Positions 5,149 through 6,140 of a DNA stretch of 6,140 bases are shown here, in pieces; the first letter of the stretch is position 1; each line of letters opens with the position of its first letter. Origin of the DNA: Gemmatimonadaceae bacterium. GTDB taxonomy: Bacteria; Gemmatimonadota; Gemmatimonadetes; Gemmatimonadales; Gemmatimonadaceae. Under the pieces are notes generated by a model that made no database searches, had not been told where the DNA came from, and saw nothing but the letters and a program-made list of their open reading frames with translations. A program made the translations under genes and the position numbers. The stretch covers positions 1 to 6,140 of the forward strand of contig JACDDZ010000106.1 in NCBI GenBank assembly GCA_013816695.1, in the 5' to 3' direction.

Positions 5149-6140
5149 ATGCGAACCTTACTGCCTCTCGTCCTGCTTGTCGCGGTAATGATCGGATTCC
5201 CTGTGCCGTCGCTCGCCCAGGACGAAAAGCTGGGAACGATCGACTTCCCGACATCGGGTCCCTCCGATGCGCACAAGGCATTCGTGCGTGGCGTGCTCTA
5301 TCTGCACAGCTTCGAGTATCCATCAGCTGCGGCCGAGTTTCGCAAGGCTCAGGACCTGTATCCTGGTTTCGCGATGGCATACTGGGGCGAGGCGATGTCA
5401 CACACGCACCCTATATGGAACGAGCAGAATCTTCAGGCAGCGCGCGACGTGCTGAACCGACTTGCTCCAACCAGGGAAGGACGGCAGTCGAAGGCAGTGA
5501 CCCCCAGCGAGAAAATGTATCTCGATGCCGTGGAGATTCTCTACGCGGACGGCAAGAAAGCCTCGCGTGATACATCTTACTCGGCGGCGATGAAGCGTAT
5601 TGTTGACACGTTTCCGGAAGACAACGAAGCGAAGGCATTCTATTCCCTTGCGCTGCTGGGACTGAATCAGGGCGTACGCGACGTGAAGACCTATGTGCGC
5701 GCCGGAGAAATTGCCGAAACGTTGTTCAAGTCGAACCCGGATCACCCGGGAGCCGCGCACTATGTGATACACTCGTTCGACGACGCCGAGCATGCGCCGC
5801 GTGGGCTCGATGCGGCACGCGCTTACTCAAAGATCGCTCCCGGCGCCGCGCACGCCCAGCACATGACGACGCACATCTTTCTCGCGATGGGAATGTGGGA
5901 CGAGGTAGTGTCGCAGAACGAGATAGCGTCGGGCCACAATCACGATGCCTGGACGCCACACCATTACACCTCCTGGCTCCACTATGCATATCTCCAGCAA
6001 GGCCGGTACTCGGATGCGCTCCGGATGTTGGAGGGAATGCTTCCGTGCCAAAGCGAGACGCTATCGCCGCGGCAGCGCCGGGCACTGATGGTAATGCGCG
6101 TGCGGCACATCATCGAGACTGAAGAGTGGGATGCAGCACC
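5149..6140 (+). CDS. Secreted TPR-family protein, histidine-rich, C-terminus cut by window edge
   Basis: 330 residues are visible and the frame is open at the right edge. A signal peptide (residues 1-23, ending PVPSLA before QDEK) sends it to the periplasm or outside; there is no lipobox cysteine. Tetratricopeptide-like helices follow: FVRGVLYLHSFEYPSAAAEF (45-64) leading into FAMAYWGEAMSHTHPIW (74-90), then FYSLALLGLNQG (164-175), and WLHYAYLQQGRYSDAL (276-291). The conserved segments HPGAAHYVIHSFDD (199-212) and AHAQHMTTHIF (234-244) mark a family I recall as uncharacterised TPR proteins of soil phyla; no enzymatic role is known to me. Twelve histidines fall between residues 199 and 278. 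No SD precedes the ATG, and a -10-like hexamer abuts it. M14 as a start would destroy the signal peptide, so 5149 is preferred. It is divergent from the esterase fragment, so there is no operon evidence of function. Confidence 0.82.
   Translation, partial: MRTLLPLVLLVAVMIGFPVPSLAQDEKLGTIDFPTSGPSDAHKAFVRGVLYLHSFEYPSAAAEFRKAQDLYPGFAMAYWGEAMSHTHPIWNEQNLQAARDVLNRLAPTREGRQSKAVTPSEKMYLDAVEILYADGKKASRDTSYSAAMKRIVDTFPEDNEAKAFYSLALLGLNQGVRDVKTYVRAGEIAETLFKSNPDHPGAAHYVIHSFDDAEHAPRGLDAARAYSKIAPGAAHAQHMTTHIFLAMGMWDEVVSQNEIASGHNHDAWTPHHYTSWLHYAYLQQGRYSDALRMLEGMLPCQSETLSPRQRRALMVMRVRHIIETEEWDAA

Noticed and set aside
4989..5401. Minus-strand frames across the esterase/TPR spacer and the TPR gene start
   Set aside because: They are antisense to the signal peptide and TPR coding sequence and show no family pattern.
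1..6140. CRISPR array, tRNA, rRNA, riboswitch or insertion sequence
   Set aside because: Reading both strands I found no regular repeat-spacer pattern, cloverleaf, rRNA segment, known aptamer core or terminal inverted repeats.

Overview
The window looks like chromosomal DNA from a Gram-negative-type, probably soil or sediment, bacterium of medium-high GC. I hand-counted about 57% GC in one stretch of pntB and about 48% in the spacer behind it. Two features would fit Gemmatimonadota, Acidobacteriota or a neighbouring phylum: the three-polypeptide form of proton-translocating transhydrogenase, and a secreted, histidine-rich TPR protein family that I recall mainly from those groups. This placement is an inference from family recall, and no rRNA or marker gene is present to fix it.

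Layout. (1) Positions 1-815, minus strand: the N-terminal 271 residues of an MFS exporter, running off the left edge. (2) Positions 816-930: a short divergent promoter region in which -10-like elements for the two directions overlap. (3) Positions 931-3790, plus strand: a tight pntAA-pntAB-pntB operon for the membrane-bound NAD(P) transhydrogenase, with a 4-base ATGA overlap and then a 4-base TTGA overlap. The catalytic and proton-channel residues I could check are present, so the enzyme should be functional. It uses the proton-motive force to drive hydride transfer from NADH to NADP+. (4) Positions 3791-4054: an AT-richer spacer with a weak terminator-like hairpin and an inverted repeat. (5) Positions 4055-4958: a decayed junction. 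A small plus-strand gene with two homing-endonuclease-associated (HNH_repeat) modules and no nuclease domain is followed, in another frame, by the start of an Mrr-type winged helix. Directly abutting it on the minus strand is the N-terminal signal peptide plus Ig-like domain of an acetylxylan-esterase-type protein. Both appear to have lost their 3' parts at about the same point (roughly 4563-4590). (6) Positions 4959-5148: a divergent spacer containing a run of ten C. (7) Positions 5149-6140, plus strand: a secreted TPR-family protein, cut by the right edge. It has no Shine-Dalgarno sequence and a -10-like hexamer immediately before the ATG.

The pnt genes form one functional unit. The other genes show no obvious pathway link to it. 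I see no complete defence system, mobile element, CRISPR array or RNA gene. The part most worth a second look is the tail-to-tail double truncation at 4400-4600, which looks like a deletion scar between a defence-type locus and a carbohydrate-esterase gene.
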